In this document: piece by piece, positions 26,451 through 37,759 of the stretch
Numbering within the stretch: position 1 is the first letter of the stretch
Layout of the letters: each line of letters opens with the position of its first letter
Made by a program: the position numbers and the translations under genes
Assembly: GCF_008831285.2 (NCBI RefSeq)
Contig: NC_045150.1
Coordinates: forward strand, 8,382,001 to 8,446,000
Length of the DNA: 64,000 nucleotides
Direction of reading: 5' to 3'
From: Nymphaea colorata
Lineage: Eukaryota; Streptophyta; Magnoliopsida; Nymphaeales; Nymphaeaceae
Notes under the pieces: model-generated
The model's database searches: none
What the model was told of the DNA's origin: nothing
What the model saw: the letters and a program-made list of their open reading frames with translations, nothing else

Positions 26451-26780
26451 GGATGCATTTGGATGATATCCACGAAAAACTTGGTTTAAAAATCTAAGAA
26501 AACCTGGTGAAAGCAAAGCTTTTAAAAAAACCGGATTGGATGTTTCTATGACAAGATCACAAAAAAATTGAGGAAGAGGTAAAAATCAGTTTTACTAGAA
26601 AAAAAAAAAACCTGGGAGAAGACAGATTTTCCAAGCACTCTATGACAACCAGGTTTTATCAAAATAAGATTTTAGGAAAAGCCAGTTTTGATGTCATTCA
26701 AACATGTCTAAAATGGTGTTTTGGAGCAAAATAGGTTTTTACCTAAAACCTGATTTTGAGATGTCATTCAAATGCCTTCC
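26451..26780. mobile_element. 330-bp MITE with terminal inverted repeats
   Basis: The left end reads GGATGCATTTGGATGATATC and the right end, in reverse complement, GGAAGGCATTTGAATGACATC. Both continue into AAAAC/CAGGTTTT-type words that also recur inside in both orientations, so the whole unit can fold back. No coding capacity. The target duplication was not resolved, so the superfamily is open. Confidence 0.65.
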
Positions 26781-27208
26781 ATAATCTTCTTTAACTTTGT
26801 GTTCATTACCTTAGATCTGAGGCTGCATTAAAAAGGAGTATTTCAGGAGATCTTTTGTTTAAACAAACTGAAAATCATAGATGTTAAAAACTATAGATTT
26901 AAGGTCGAATAGTGGGTGGGGGTCTGATTTTACATTCATAGATTTGAAATCCTAGGGATCTAAGATCACTGCAGATTTGAGATCCGTGATGAAACAATAC
27001 AACCTAATGTTGTGAGAATTGGCAACATGTTAAGCAAATCTAAGGAGTTCATTCCACCGCCCCTAAGAGAGGCTGTTGCCTCCACCATGTGCCCGCCTTC
27101 TTGAGTTTTCACAGAGCATGTTATGAGACCTTTTATTGTCCAGAGGTAAAAGCAAATTTGAAGGGTTATGGGGAAAATGTAAATACGTTGAAACTAGTTG
27201 TATGCACC

Positions 27209-27370
27209 CAGAGGTGGAGGGAGGGGGGCTGCCTAGGCCGTGGCCCCACCTCAGCTAACTGAAAAAAAAAATTACATTAAAAAAATTGAAAATTTTTAGT
27301 TGTTTAATGTATTTTTTGCATTTCGATTTTGTTTCGCCAGCCCCTAAAAAAAATCCTAGCTCCATTCCTG
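27209..27370. mobile_element. hAT-like MITE with perfect 8-bp target duplication
   Basis: A 162-bp element framed by TATGCACC at 27201-27208 and 27371-27378. It starts CAGAGGTGGAGGGAGG and ends with the reverse complement of CAGGAATGGAGCTAGG, so both ends begin CAG and share a GGTGGAG/GGAGC core, as in plant hAT derivatives. The interior is A/T-rich and non-coding. This is the cleanest insertion in the window. Confidence 0.8.
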
Positions 27371-27378
27371 TATGCACC

Positions 27379-28530
27379 CATCAATACACAAAAACTTATG
27401 GTAAAAAATGGACTTTTTATAAGGACAAAGAAAAAAGATAATGAAAAAAGTTAAAACTTCAAAAAAATATTTTCTTTTTAAAAATCTATTTAATACCCCA
27501 ACTTCACTTTTATTATTGTGTGCACAATGTTGCACAATCCGAGTGCACCTACGTCACTGTAGATGAAATTAGGTCTGCAGCCTAATGCTCGGGCTTGGCC
27601 TGATATTCGAAATTTGAGCTGAGCTCATGGTTCAACCTGACTCGAATGTTTTGAATACAAAATATATTTTTAATAATAAAATATATATTATTAATAAAAT
27701 AAAAATAATATTGAAAACTTATCAATCCAATTAGGCCCCCATCGAGCGGACCTTTTCGGGCTGAAACCGCAGATGAAACCAGGTGAGCAACCCGAATCGT
27801 AGCTCCATCGTCAAATCTAATCTGATGCATTCAAGTCTGCTTTTGGTTATTTGCATCGTCCTCTGAACCCGAATTTGGTTCTGATTGTATGCCGGCCGGC
27901 CGACACTCGAGTAGAAACTTGATTATATACATGATATTGGTGTATGAAATTTGTTGTGATATAAAAAGATGCCTTGACAGAAAAAAAAAAAAAATACTTT
28001 TTTATAAAAATTGAAAACAATTTTAAAAACAAAAAAAAGGATAAAAACTTTTTTGACAATTACAAAAATACCCTCCCTTTTTTATTTTGGCGTATGCTTG
28101 TTGGGGTGGGTGGGGGGCGGCGCTACGTCTGTGGACGGACAAGCCGGCGTTGGCGTGGCCCACCCTGCCGAAGTGTAGGCAGAAGGCAATCGTTGACGCC
28201 GCTCTGCAGACAAAGCAGTAAAGCCATCCCCGGATAATACAGGATCTAAATCTTGACTTTTGAAGGTGGACGAAGGATTCATTATTCTAAAAGGCCCATC
28301 CGAGCTGGCGCAGTCCGTTAATAATGGCAGATTCTTTCGCAGAAGAAGAAGAATATGCACAAAAAGAGATACCGAGATTGGTGCTGGACTCTAAAAACGA
28401 AGCAGCTCAGAGACAGTACTTTGATAGTGACAGAGCTCGTTTTTCATGTAGTAAATTTTGCAGTGAACTTATATGTTAAACAGCAAGCAAAATTTTCAAG
28501 CTTTGAAGGTGGTGGCGGGGCCGGCGCTGG
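27379..28530. other. spacer upstream of peroxidase gene
   Basis: AT-rich up to 28080, with a GAGCTGAGCTC-type repeat patch near 27590-27650, then a GC-richer stretch at 28090-28230. No gene supported. The last 200 bases should hold the peroxidase promoter. Confidence 0.45.
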
Positions 28531-28534
28531 AATT

Positions 28535-28542
28535 TATATAAA
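28535..28542 (+). promoter_or_regulatory. TATA box of peroxidase gene
   Basis: TATATAAA in a locally GC-rich context, 112 bases before the peroxidase ATG. The spacing leaves room for a leader of about 80 bases, a normal length. Confidence 0.65.
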
Positions 28543-28653
28543 GGGGAGGATGAGCGTCTTCGTAGCACGGCATCATCTCACTACTCAAGAAATCTAGCTA
28601 GCAAGCAGCAGTTTCTTTGAGTAGCTCCCACTTTCTTGCTGGACCCGATCGAG

Positions 28654-30034
<1,381 letters not shown>

Positions 30035-30039
30035 GAAGG

Positions 30040-30736
30040 AACTAGCTAGTCGTCTCCAGTTTGTGTGCGGCTAACGTGCGAATATGCATGAGCCAATGTT
30101 TTTCTTCCTTTTTTTCTCTCTCTTTTCTCTACTATGCATGAGCCAATGTCTGTGTTTTTTCCTCTACATGGAAGAAGCCATTTTTGTAATGTCAATCTAA
30201 GTTCAACGTTATTACGGAAGGAAGTAAGCATAATTAGTTTATATGGAAAGCAAAGCATAAAAGCCGTTCAGTTCTTTTAATATTATTAGCTCACAGCCTC
30301 ACAGGTATAGTTTCTTTGTTGCAGCTAGAAGAGTTGGGTGGTCAACTCACTGGCTTAAAGAAGACGATCTACATTAACGTGTTAAGGGTTGGAAATAAGG
30401 CATACCATACTTTCTTTAAGGCATAGCATATTTTCTTTTAGAAAAGTTAGATGGCCATATTCTCTTATTAACCACGTAACTGCAAGTATATACCATAAGA
30501 AATCAAGATTTAAATCTTGTGGTCGCTGTCAATTTTGGCGTGTTATCATTTTGGATTATAAGCAATGGCAAGCATGACACCCAAGTTTGAATTATGTAAT
30601 AATAGAAGTCTATCCAGGCCTTGAATCAAGTCAAAATCTTGAAGGTATACACTAGGTATTAGCGTCGGGGTCTTGTCTTGAACGTGATTTCCCCTAAGTA
30701 TACGTTAATTGTTCACCGATGTGAAAATAACAAGGC
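30040..30736. other. spacer between peroxidase and copia element
   Basis: Contains the peroxidase 3' untranslated region, with a short repeat of CTATGCATGAGCCAATG-like words at 30083-30099 and 30132-30150, then featureless AT-rich sequence up to the retrotransposon target site. Confidence 0.5.
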
Positions 30737-30741
30737 GTGGG

Positions 30742-30929
30742 TGTGATGTTATGCAAATCTAGTCGATATAGGCAAGTTGAATCTCTCCAAAGATCTCACC
30801 GTTGTAAAATCCCTCTTTTCTTTGCTTTTTTTATGAGGATGAGATAACGCTTGGACGTTATGCTCACTCTTGTATAAATACTCTAATTTGATTACAATAC
30901 AATCAATCAATTAAGTTTTCTTCAGTCCA
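30742..30929 (+). repeat. 5' LTR of copia element
   Basis: About 188 bp, starting TGTGATGTTATG and ending TTCAGTCCA. It matches the 3' LTR over nearly its whole length with scattered substitutions, for example in the GGACGTTATGCTCACTCT and TTGATTACAATACAATCAAT blocks. A TATAAATAC promoter-like word lies at about 30873. The end could also be placed ten bases further, at TTTATCA, directly before the primer site. Confidence 0.85.
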
Positions 30930-30939
30930 TTGTTTATCA

Positions 30940-30952
30940 TGGTATCAGAGCC
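30940..30952 (+). other. primer binding site
   Basis: TGGTATCAGAGCC, complementary to the 3' end of plant initiator methionine tRNA, the standard primer for copia elements, placed directly behind the 5' LTR. Confidence 0.92.
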
Positions 30953-31723
30953 AGGTTGAAGTCGACCAGGGCGAGCACGGGCAGCATCTGCTCGTGCTTC
31001 ATCTTCCACAGCGCCAGAGGATTCCGCAACAAAAGTCTTGCTGGTGTTTCCTTGCAATAGAAACCCTTCTTCCTCTGTTCAACAGAAGTCTTGCGCCCAG
31101 CCCCTGTTCTTCTGTTTATCACCACCGGCGTCGGCAACCGTTCTGGTTCCAACGAGCCCAAGCTCTGGAACCGACGCCTGAGCCGGCCGGAATCTTCAGA
31201 TTTCCGGTCGCCTTCCCTGCAGTGTTATTCTCCTTCACAAACCACTGCCTGCCAACTTCAGAAATTTGCCATTATTTCCAATGACCATCTCTCACCCTAA
31301 GACTGAAAAGGAACCATCGTCTCTGCGTTGCACTTCCAACCGTCCAGTGCTTGACCGATTTCGACACTGGTGCCGACCAGAATCGCAGTTTTTCCGGCCG
31401 CTTGTCCTTTGTTTCCCCTGTTTTTTGGGCGACCCTTGTTTCCCCTGTTTTGGGTGAGCAGTTTTAACGGTTGTTGTTGTGTCCTTGCTTCAGCCGACCT
31501 CGTTACAAAACAACAGAATCGCCTCTACTTCCTCCCTCTCCCCCTCGGTTTTTCTCTCCCATTTTGGGAAAACGCCCAATTTCAGGCGACGAGGGGAAGC
31601 ACGTGAAGTTAAATAAACTTTACGAAATAAACATGAACACATGAAGTCTTTACAAGTCGTGACGTTCATTTTGAAGAACATGAGTTTCCTTTTTCTCGCA
31701 TCCAAGATAGTGATAGTCGGCTT

Positions 31724-33645
31724 GTGTTGCCTCTCCCTACACGTGAATCTCTTGAATATGAGTACATGGTTCCTAGTCTTGATTCCATATCTCACGAAAC
31801 TACCACCATATTGTCATATGAACACTCTCTGTCAACATCACCAAACAAACCTCCACCACCCACTATGCCACAACCTGACTCCAACGATACCACTGTTAGT
31901 CACCTACCATTAAGGCGTTCTACTCGGCAGTGCATGGTACCATCTCATTTACAAGACTATCGGTGCTTTTACTCTACCTGGCTCAAATCCTCTAATTTGG
32001 GTAATGGTACTAACTCTACAACACCAACACATCACCCAATGCACCATTTTCTTCATCTTGATAATTTCTCCCAATGTCACCAAGCCTTTTTAACTACTAT
32101 TCTCAACAACCGAGAACCGTCTTCTTTCAATGAGGCAATACAGTATCAGGAATGGAGAGATGCTATGGATGCTGAGCTTCAAGCGTTAGAGGCAAACTGT
32201 ACTTGGGAAATCACTTCTCTTCCACCAGGCAAAATACCCATTGGTTGTCGCTGGGTTTACAAAATCAAGTATAAAGCCGATGAATCTGTTAACAGACATA
32301 AGGCGCGACTTGTTGCTAAAGGATATACACAAACCAAAGGTATCGACTACACCGAGACCTTTTCTCCTGTTGCCAAAATTACGACTATTCGATGCCTTCT
32401 ATCCATTGCTGCTATTAAAGGGTGGTCTCTTTACCAAGTCGACGTCAATAATCCCTTTCTTCATGAAGATTTGCAAGAAGAAGTCTATATGTCTCTTCCA
32501 CCTGGTTTTACCCGACAAGGGGAAAACATTGTCTGTCGGCAAAAGAAATCTCTTTATGGGTTGAAACAGTCATCTCGGAATTGGTTTTTTAAACTCACTG
32601 AGTTCCTTCAACACCTTGATTTTTCTCAATCTAAGGCAGATTACTCCTTGTTCTCTAAGGTCAACAAGAATGACAGTATTTTTATTGTGGTATATGTTGA
32701 CGACATTATTATTGTAGGGGATAATCAACAAGTCATTGATCAGTTGAGGTCATCATCAATGATAAATTTTAATTGAAAGATTTAGGAGAACTTAAATATT
32801 TTTTGGGGATTGAAGTTGCAAGATCAAAACGTGGAATTTTTCTTTCTCAAAAGAAATATATAATGGACACTCTCCATGAAGCTGGATATATTGGGGCCAA
32901 ACCAAGTGACACACCAATGGAACAACATCTAAAGACAGATGATGAAAAATGTCAACTGTTAGAAGACCCTACTTTTTTCAAAAAAATTATTGGTCATCTA
33001 GTCTATTTGACCATCACACGACCGGATATTCTTCATAGTGTCCATATTTTAAGTCAGTTCATGGCACACCCAAGAACCACTCACTTCGAAATGGCCTTTC
33101 GCATCTTTCAATATATTAAATCATCTCTTGGACACAGTATTCTTTTATCATCTAATAGCAACATTGTTGTTAAAGGATTTTGTGACTCGGATTGGGTCTC
33201 ATGCCCAATGGCAAGGACATCAACTTCTGGATTCTGCATATTTATGAGAGACAACCCAATATCATGGAAGGTCAAGAAGCAATCCACTGTATCAAGGTCT
33301 CCAGAAGCAGAGTATAGAGCTATGACTCTAGCCACTTGTGAAATGACTTGGATAAAATATATTCTCAAATATTTTGGAATCATTCATGAGCAGCCTATGG
33401 AGTTACATTGTGACAATAATGCAGCAATACATATAGCTGCAAACCCGGTGTTTCATGAAAGAACTAAGCATATAGAGATCGACTGTCATGTTGTTCGCCA
33501 GAAAATCGAAAGTAAAGAAATCTACACCAAACACGTAAACTCTGAAAATCAAGTTGCTGATATCTTTACAAAGCCTTTAGGAAAGGAATCGTTTTTCAAA
33601 TTAAGAGGTATGTTAGCCTTAATTGACTCAGGAGCTCCAACTTAA
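31724..33645 (+). pseudogene. copia Pol fragment: reverse transcriptase and RNase H
   Basis: Frame one (31724-32776) starts in the spacer behind integrase and enters reverse transcriptase: WRDAMDAELQALEAN, GCRWVYKIKYKADES, ARLVAKGYTQ, ETFSPVAKITTIR, and the catalytic YVDDIIIVGD. It then hits a stop after the connection region. The protein continues in another frame from 32773 (KDLGELKYFLGIEVARSK) through RNase H (GFCDSDW, SRSPEAEYRAM, LHCDNNAA, HIEIDCHVVRQKI, ADIFTKPL) to a stop at 33645. The single frame change at about 32740-32776 and the missing 5' coding half make it non-autonomous. The LTR-proximal leader at 30953-31720 has no long frame. Confidence 0.9.
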
Positions 33646-33652
33646 AGGGAAG
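33645..33652 (+). other. polypurine tract
   Basis: AAAGGGAAG-type purine run directly before the 3' LTR, the plus-strand priming site of the copia element. It overlaps the stop of the Pol fragment by a base or so. Confidence 0.75.
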
Positions 33653-33837
33653 TGTTAGACGTTATGTAAATCTAGTCCATATAGGCAAGTTGAATCTCTC
33701 GAAAGATCTCACTTACAAATCCCTTTTTTCTTTCCCTTTTTTACGAGGATGAAATAACGGTTGAACGTTATGCTCACTCTTATATAAATACTTGAATTTG
33801 ATTACAATACAATCAATCAATTAAATTTTCTTCAGCA
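33653..33837 (+). repeat. 3' LTR of copia element
   Basis: About 185 bp, starting TGTTAGACGTTATG and ending TTCAGCA. Compared with the 5' LTR there are roughly a score of differences, including small indels near both ends, so the insertion is old, not recent. It is followed by the GTGGG target duplication. Confidence 0.85.
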
Positions 33838-33842
33838 GTGGG

Positions 33843-34962
33843 TCCATGAATGAGTGAACTTGACTTCACTAACACGAAGAAAAAGATGTCTCACTGTAAA
33901 AATCTTTACTTATGCGTCAGGGCCTGACAAGTGATGGAACCTCGACAGCGATGCAGAAATGTAGTCGCGTTAGTGATAGTTGTTAGATTACTAACGCTGT
34001 GGTGCAACAGGAATTACAAAGAAGACGGCTTCAACGGCACACTGCCCTTGTGATAGTGATCTCTTGGCGCTCTCTAAGCAGTCTGTATGTGTTAAAGAAA
34101 ATTAACCAATTATCTTCTGCACGACCAATGCATTAGTAAGGTAAGAGAGAGAGAGAGAAGGGGGAGAGAGAAAGAGGAGATTGCCACAGAAGAAAGCAGG
34201 CATCTCAGAATAACAGAAACAAAAGAGAATAATTAGACTGCAGCAGGCTGTGACAAGGCGAAGAAAGATGTTGAAGACGCCTGCAAAAAACTGATGGGGT
34301 GATGGTTGGCGACACAAGGCTGCGGAGGACTGTGAAGGAGGTTGAGACGGAAAGGCAGGCGTCAGGTACTCAATAAATAGAAAAGTGAGGTCTTGAATCT
34401 GTCTCAGGGAGAACACAGATAGGAACATATATCTGCCCACTTGAGAGAAAAAATCAGTCCACTTAAACTTTTTTGTTAAAAAAAGAGCATACTAATATGC
34501 TTATCAATGCTAATGTAATTTAAAAGCATGCTTTAAGTCAAATTGTTTCTATGAAAATATTGAATTTTCTATTATTAGTATTGGATCTTCTATATAAACC
34601 ACTAATATTTTGGTGAATAAAAATTTAAAAAACATATTTAATCTAGGTAATTGACTGTAATATATGTTTTCATTGCAAAAAGTTATTTTGATTACCCCCT
34701 TACCTCTATACATACAACAGGTAGTATTCACCAAATCACATTTCCAACAGAGATCTAAAATCTCGACCGTCTAATACGATAGATGGATGCCAGCTTGCTA
34801 CTCAACGTTAACGAAGCACTTCCCAATCCCTGAACCTGCTATCCAGAGAATTGCTGACCAGGATCTTAAAGTGCGGATGGCACAGCCTACTACCCTCTAA
34901 AGCCACCTTTCTGAATTCTGCCGCATATCCAGACGATTTCGTTGGTAACGTCGGTTCATGAA
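33843..34962. other. spacer and 5' region of DOT4-like gene
   Basis: No gene supported. A GA-rich tract lies at 34143-34178. The last 250 bases (about 34740-34960) are less AT-rich and should hold the promoter and leader of the PPR gene. Confidence 0.45.
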
Positions 34963-37569
34963 ATGGAAACGCTCACCTTCCTACATCTGAATTGCCAAAT
35001 TTCCCCAATAAATGAAGGAAATTGGAAGTACCTAAGCAGGAGCGGTAGAGTCTGCTTCAAACCCAACTCGAAGCTTACATTTTCCTGTTTTTCTGCCAAA
35101 TTTTGTACGCCCATGTTGGAATCTCCATTGCCTGAAAATTTTGGTGATTGCAGAAGGCAAATTGCTAGATTTTGTGAAGCTGGTAGGATAAAAGATGCCA
35201 TGAAAGTATTCAGTGATTGTAGTAATGTACAGTTGGACGTGGATACTTACTGTAGCCTTCTTCAACTCTGTGCTGAACGTCAATCTCTTGATGATGGCAA
35301 GAGAATTGAAGCTAATGTGTGTCACTGTGGCATTGAACGAGATGGTGTCTTGGGAGCGAAGCTGGTTTTTATGTACTTAAAATGTGGGGACTTAAAAGAA
35401 GGAAGAAGGGTGTTTGATGGCATGGTGAAAAGGAGTGTCTTTCTTTGGAATCTGATCATGAATGAGTATGCAAAGGCGGGTGAGTATGAAGAGGCCGTGT
35501 TTCTCTTTGTTGAAATGCAAAGAAATGGAGTAAGGCCTGATTCTTACAGCTTTTCTGGTGTTTTGAAATGTTGTTCTGCGCTTGAGAGCATTAGAGGTGG
35601 TCAGCAGGTTCATGATTTGCTGATAAAATCGGGGTTTCATTCCTATGTCACAGTGGGTAATGCTCTTATTTCCTTTTATTCGAGATGTGGGAGGATAGAG
35701 TGCGCACAGAAAGTGTTTGCCATAATGCCCGAACGGGATGTTATATCATGGAATGCAACAACTGGTGGACTTTTGTTGAATGGTAGGGCCAACGAGGCCA
35801 TTAAATTCTTTAGAGAGATGAAGAGTTGTGGAGTTAAAGCGGATTTGGCAACTATGGTTACAGTCCTTCCAGCTTCTGCAGAGCTCGGCTATAGTTTATA
35901 CGGAAAAGAAATTCATGGGCATGCACTAAGAGTTGGTCTCAAGGAGGAGACTACTTTCTGCAACTGCTTGCTTGATATGTATGCGAAGTGTGGAAAACTG
36001 GAATATGCAATTCGAGTTTTTGACAGAATGCCACAAAAAACTGTTGTGTCTTGGACATCAATGATCTCTGGATATGCACGAGATGGGCAGTTGGAGAAAG
36101 CAATCCAATTGTTCAATGAGATGGAATTGTCAGGCGTTAGACCAGATCTGTTCACTGTTACCAGTGTTCTACATGCTTGTTCTTCTAGTGGCTCTCTTAA
36201 ATATGGGAAAGATATACACGGATATATCAAAAGGAACGGCTTTGAATCTAATTTATTTGTTGCTAATGCACTCATGGACATGTATGCGAAGTGCAGAAGC
36301 ATGGAGGATGCGCAATCAATTTTTGATAGGATGAGTGTTCGGGACATAGTGTCGTGGAACACGGTTATAGGTGGCTATGCGAAGAACCATCTTCCAAATG
36401 AAGCGCTCATCCTGTTCAGCCAAATGCAGAAAGAAGTAAAGACCAATGGAGTAACCATGGCATGCACTCTTCCTGCTTGTGCAAGTCTGTCGTCTCTGGA
36501 CCGAGGGAGGGAAATCCATGGCCACATTGTAAGAAATGGGTATCACTCAGATGGTTTCATTAATAATGCTCTTATCGACATGTATGCCAAATGTGGTGAC
36601 CTTGATGTTGCCAAAGCCCTCTTTGATAGAATGTCAAACCGCGATCTTGTTTCATGGACTGCTATGATCGCTGGCTATGGTATGAATGGCTTTGGCGAGG
36701 AAGCCATTTCCCTCTTCAATCAGATGAAAGAAGCAGGCATAAGGCCTGATGAAGTTTCATTCATACCTCTTCTCTATGCTTGCAGCCACACAGGCTTAGT
36801 TGAAGAGGGGTGGAGACTCTTTGATTCTATGAGAAATGACCATGGCATTGTGCCAAAGCTTGAGCATTATGCTTGTATGGTCGATCTTCTAGGTCGTGCA
36901 GGGCAGTTGAAGAAAGCTTACAAGTTCATCCAAGAAATGCCAGTCAAGCCAGACTCCACAGTGTGGGGTGCACTGCTTTGTGCATGCAGACTTCATCGAG
37001 ATGTCAAACTGGCAGAAAAAGTCGCAGAGGAAGTTTTTGAGCTAGAACCAGAAAATACAGGGTTTTATGTACTTCTATCAAACATATACGCAGAGGCTGA
37101 GAAGTGGGAAGGTGTGAAAAAATTAAGAGCTGAAATCACTAGCCGCAGGCTGAAAAAGAACCCAGGATGCAGTTGGATTGAGATCAAAGGAAAGACCAAC
37201 TTATTCGTTGCTGGGGATAGGTCAAAATTGAACTCCAAAGACATACAGACGCTGTTAAAGAAGGTGAAGGCCAAGATGAAGGAGGAAGGCTATACTCCTA
37301 ACAAGAGATATGCTCTAATCGACTTGGATGATCAAGGGAAAGAAGATGCTCTCTGTGATCACAGTGAGAAGTTGGCAATGGCTTTTGGTCTGCTGAACTC
37401 ACAGCAGGGTAAGCCGATACGGGTGACCAAGAACCTTAGAGTGTGCGGCGACTGCCATGAAGTTGCAAAGTTCATGAGCAAGAGCTATGGGAGAGAAATC
37501 GTCTTGAGAGATTCTAGCAGGTTTCACCATTTCAAGGATGGGAGATGTTCTTGCAGAGGCTACTGGTGA
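34963..37569 (+). CDS. DOT4: PPR-DYW RNA-editing protein, DOT4-like, plastid
   Basis: Intronless, 868 residues from the ATG at 34963 (the open frame begins 21 bases earlier, at a TTG). Residues 1-50 are Ser/Lys-rich with few acids, as in an organelle transit peptide. Then follow about 15 P-L-S type PPR repeats from residue 65 to 660, shown by recurring blocks such as GNALISFYSRCG, NALMDMYAKC and RDIVSWNTVIGGYAKN. The E/E+ region (WGALLCACRLH, NPGCSWIEIKG) leads to a complete DYW deaminase domain with HSE at 800-802 and CGDC at 828-831, the zinc-binding and catalytic residues. It ends in GYW where most members have DYW. Length and C-terminus closely match Arabidopsis DOT4 (At4g18750), needed for plastid rpoC1 editing and leaf vein and palisade development. 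Orthology is further supported by its RLP51- and CESA8-like neighbours. Confidence 0.93.
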   Translation: METLTFLHLNCQISPINEGNWKYLSRSGRVCFKPNSKLTFSCFSAKFCTPMLESPLPENFGDCRRQIARFCEAGRIKDAMKVFSDCSNVQLDVDTYCSLLQLCAERQSLDDGKRIEANVCHCGIERDGVLGAKLVFMYLKCGDLKEGRRVFDGMVKRSVFLWNLIMNEYAKAGEYEEAVFLFVEMQRNGVRPDSYSFSGVLKCCSALESIRGGQQVHDLLIKSGFHSYVTVGNALISFYSRCGRIECAQKVFAIMPERDVISWNATTGGLLLNGRANEAIKFFREMKSCGVKADLATMVTVLPASAELGYSLYGKEIHGHALRVGLKEETTFCNCLLDMYAKCGKLEYAIRVFDRMPQKTVVSWTSMISGYARDGQLEKAIQLFNEMELSGVRPDLFTVTSVLHACSSSGSLKYGKDIHGYIKRNGFESNLFVANALMDMYAKCRSMEDAQSIFDRMSVRDIVSWNTVIGGYAKNHLPNEALILFSQMQKEVKTNGVTMACTLPACASLSSLDRGREIHGHIVRNGYHSDGFINNALIDMYAKCGDLDVAKALFDRMSNRDLVSWTAMIAGYGMNGFGEEAISLFNQMKEAGIRPDEVSFIPLLYACSHTGLVEEGWRLFDSMRNDHGIVPKLEHYACMVDLLGRAGQLKKAYKFIQEMPVKPDSTVWGALLCACRLHRDVKLAEKVAEEVFELEPENTGFYVLLSNIYAEAEKWEGVKKLRAEITSRRLKKNPGCSWIEIKGKTNLFVAGDRSKLNSKDIQTLLKKVKAKMKEEGYTPNKRYALIDLDDQGKEDALCDHSEKLAMAFGLLNSQQGKPIRVTKNLRVCGDCHEVAKFMSKSYGREIVLRDSSRFHHFKDGRCSCRGYW

Positions 37570-37700
37570 CAGGAAAAGGACAAACCAACTTGGATGGAAG
37601 AACGACTTGTCTGTAATTCCTTGTCCCATGTTCTTTCCCCCTGAAACCAAAATAACCAAAAGAAGATACTCGTCCAAAGACCGATCTTTGCTGAATTTTT

Positions 37701-37752
37701 TAATGGCCCAGTTCATAATCTTAGTTTAATGGCCCAGTTCATAATCTTAGTG
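37701..37752. repeat. 26-bp tandem duplication in DOT4 3' region
   Basis: TAATGGCCCAGTTCATAATC plus six bases is repeated once without change, starting at 37701 and 37727, about 130 bases behind the DOT4-like stop, probably in its 3' untranslated region. Confidence 0.85.
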
Positions 37753-37759
37753 ATGCCTC

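Larger units (their letters stand above)
30737..33842 (+). mobile_element. internally deleted Ty1-copia retrotransposon
   Basis: An LTR element bounded by the 5-bp target duplication GTGGG at 30737-30741 and 33838-33842. Both LTRs, the primer binding site and the polypurine tract are present. The body keeps the C-terminal part of the polyprotein (reverse transcriptase and RNase H) but has no gag, protease or recognisable integrase core, and is about 3.1 kb instead of the usual 5 kb. The Pol order (reverse transcriptase followed by RNase H at the end) is that of Ty1-copia. It sits between the peroxidase and DOT4-like genes in the sense orientation. Confidence 0.93.
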
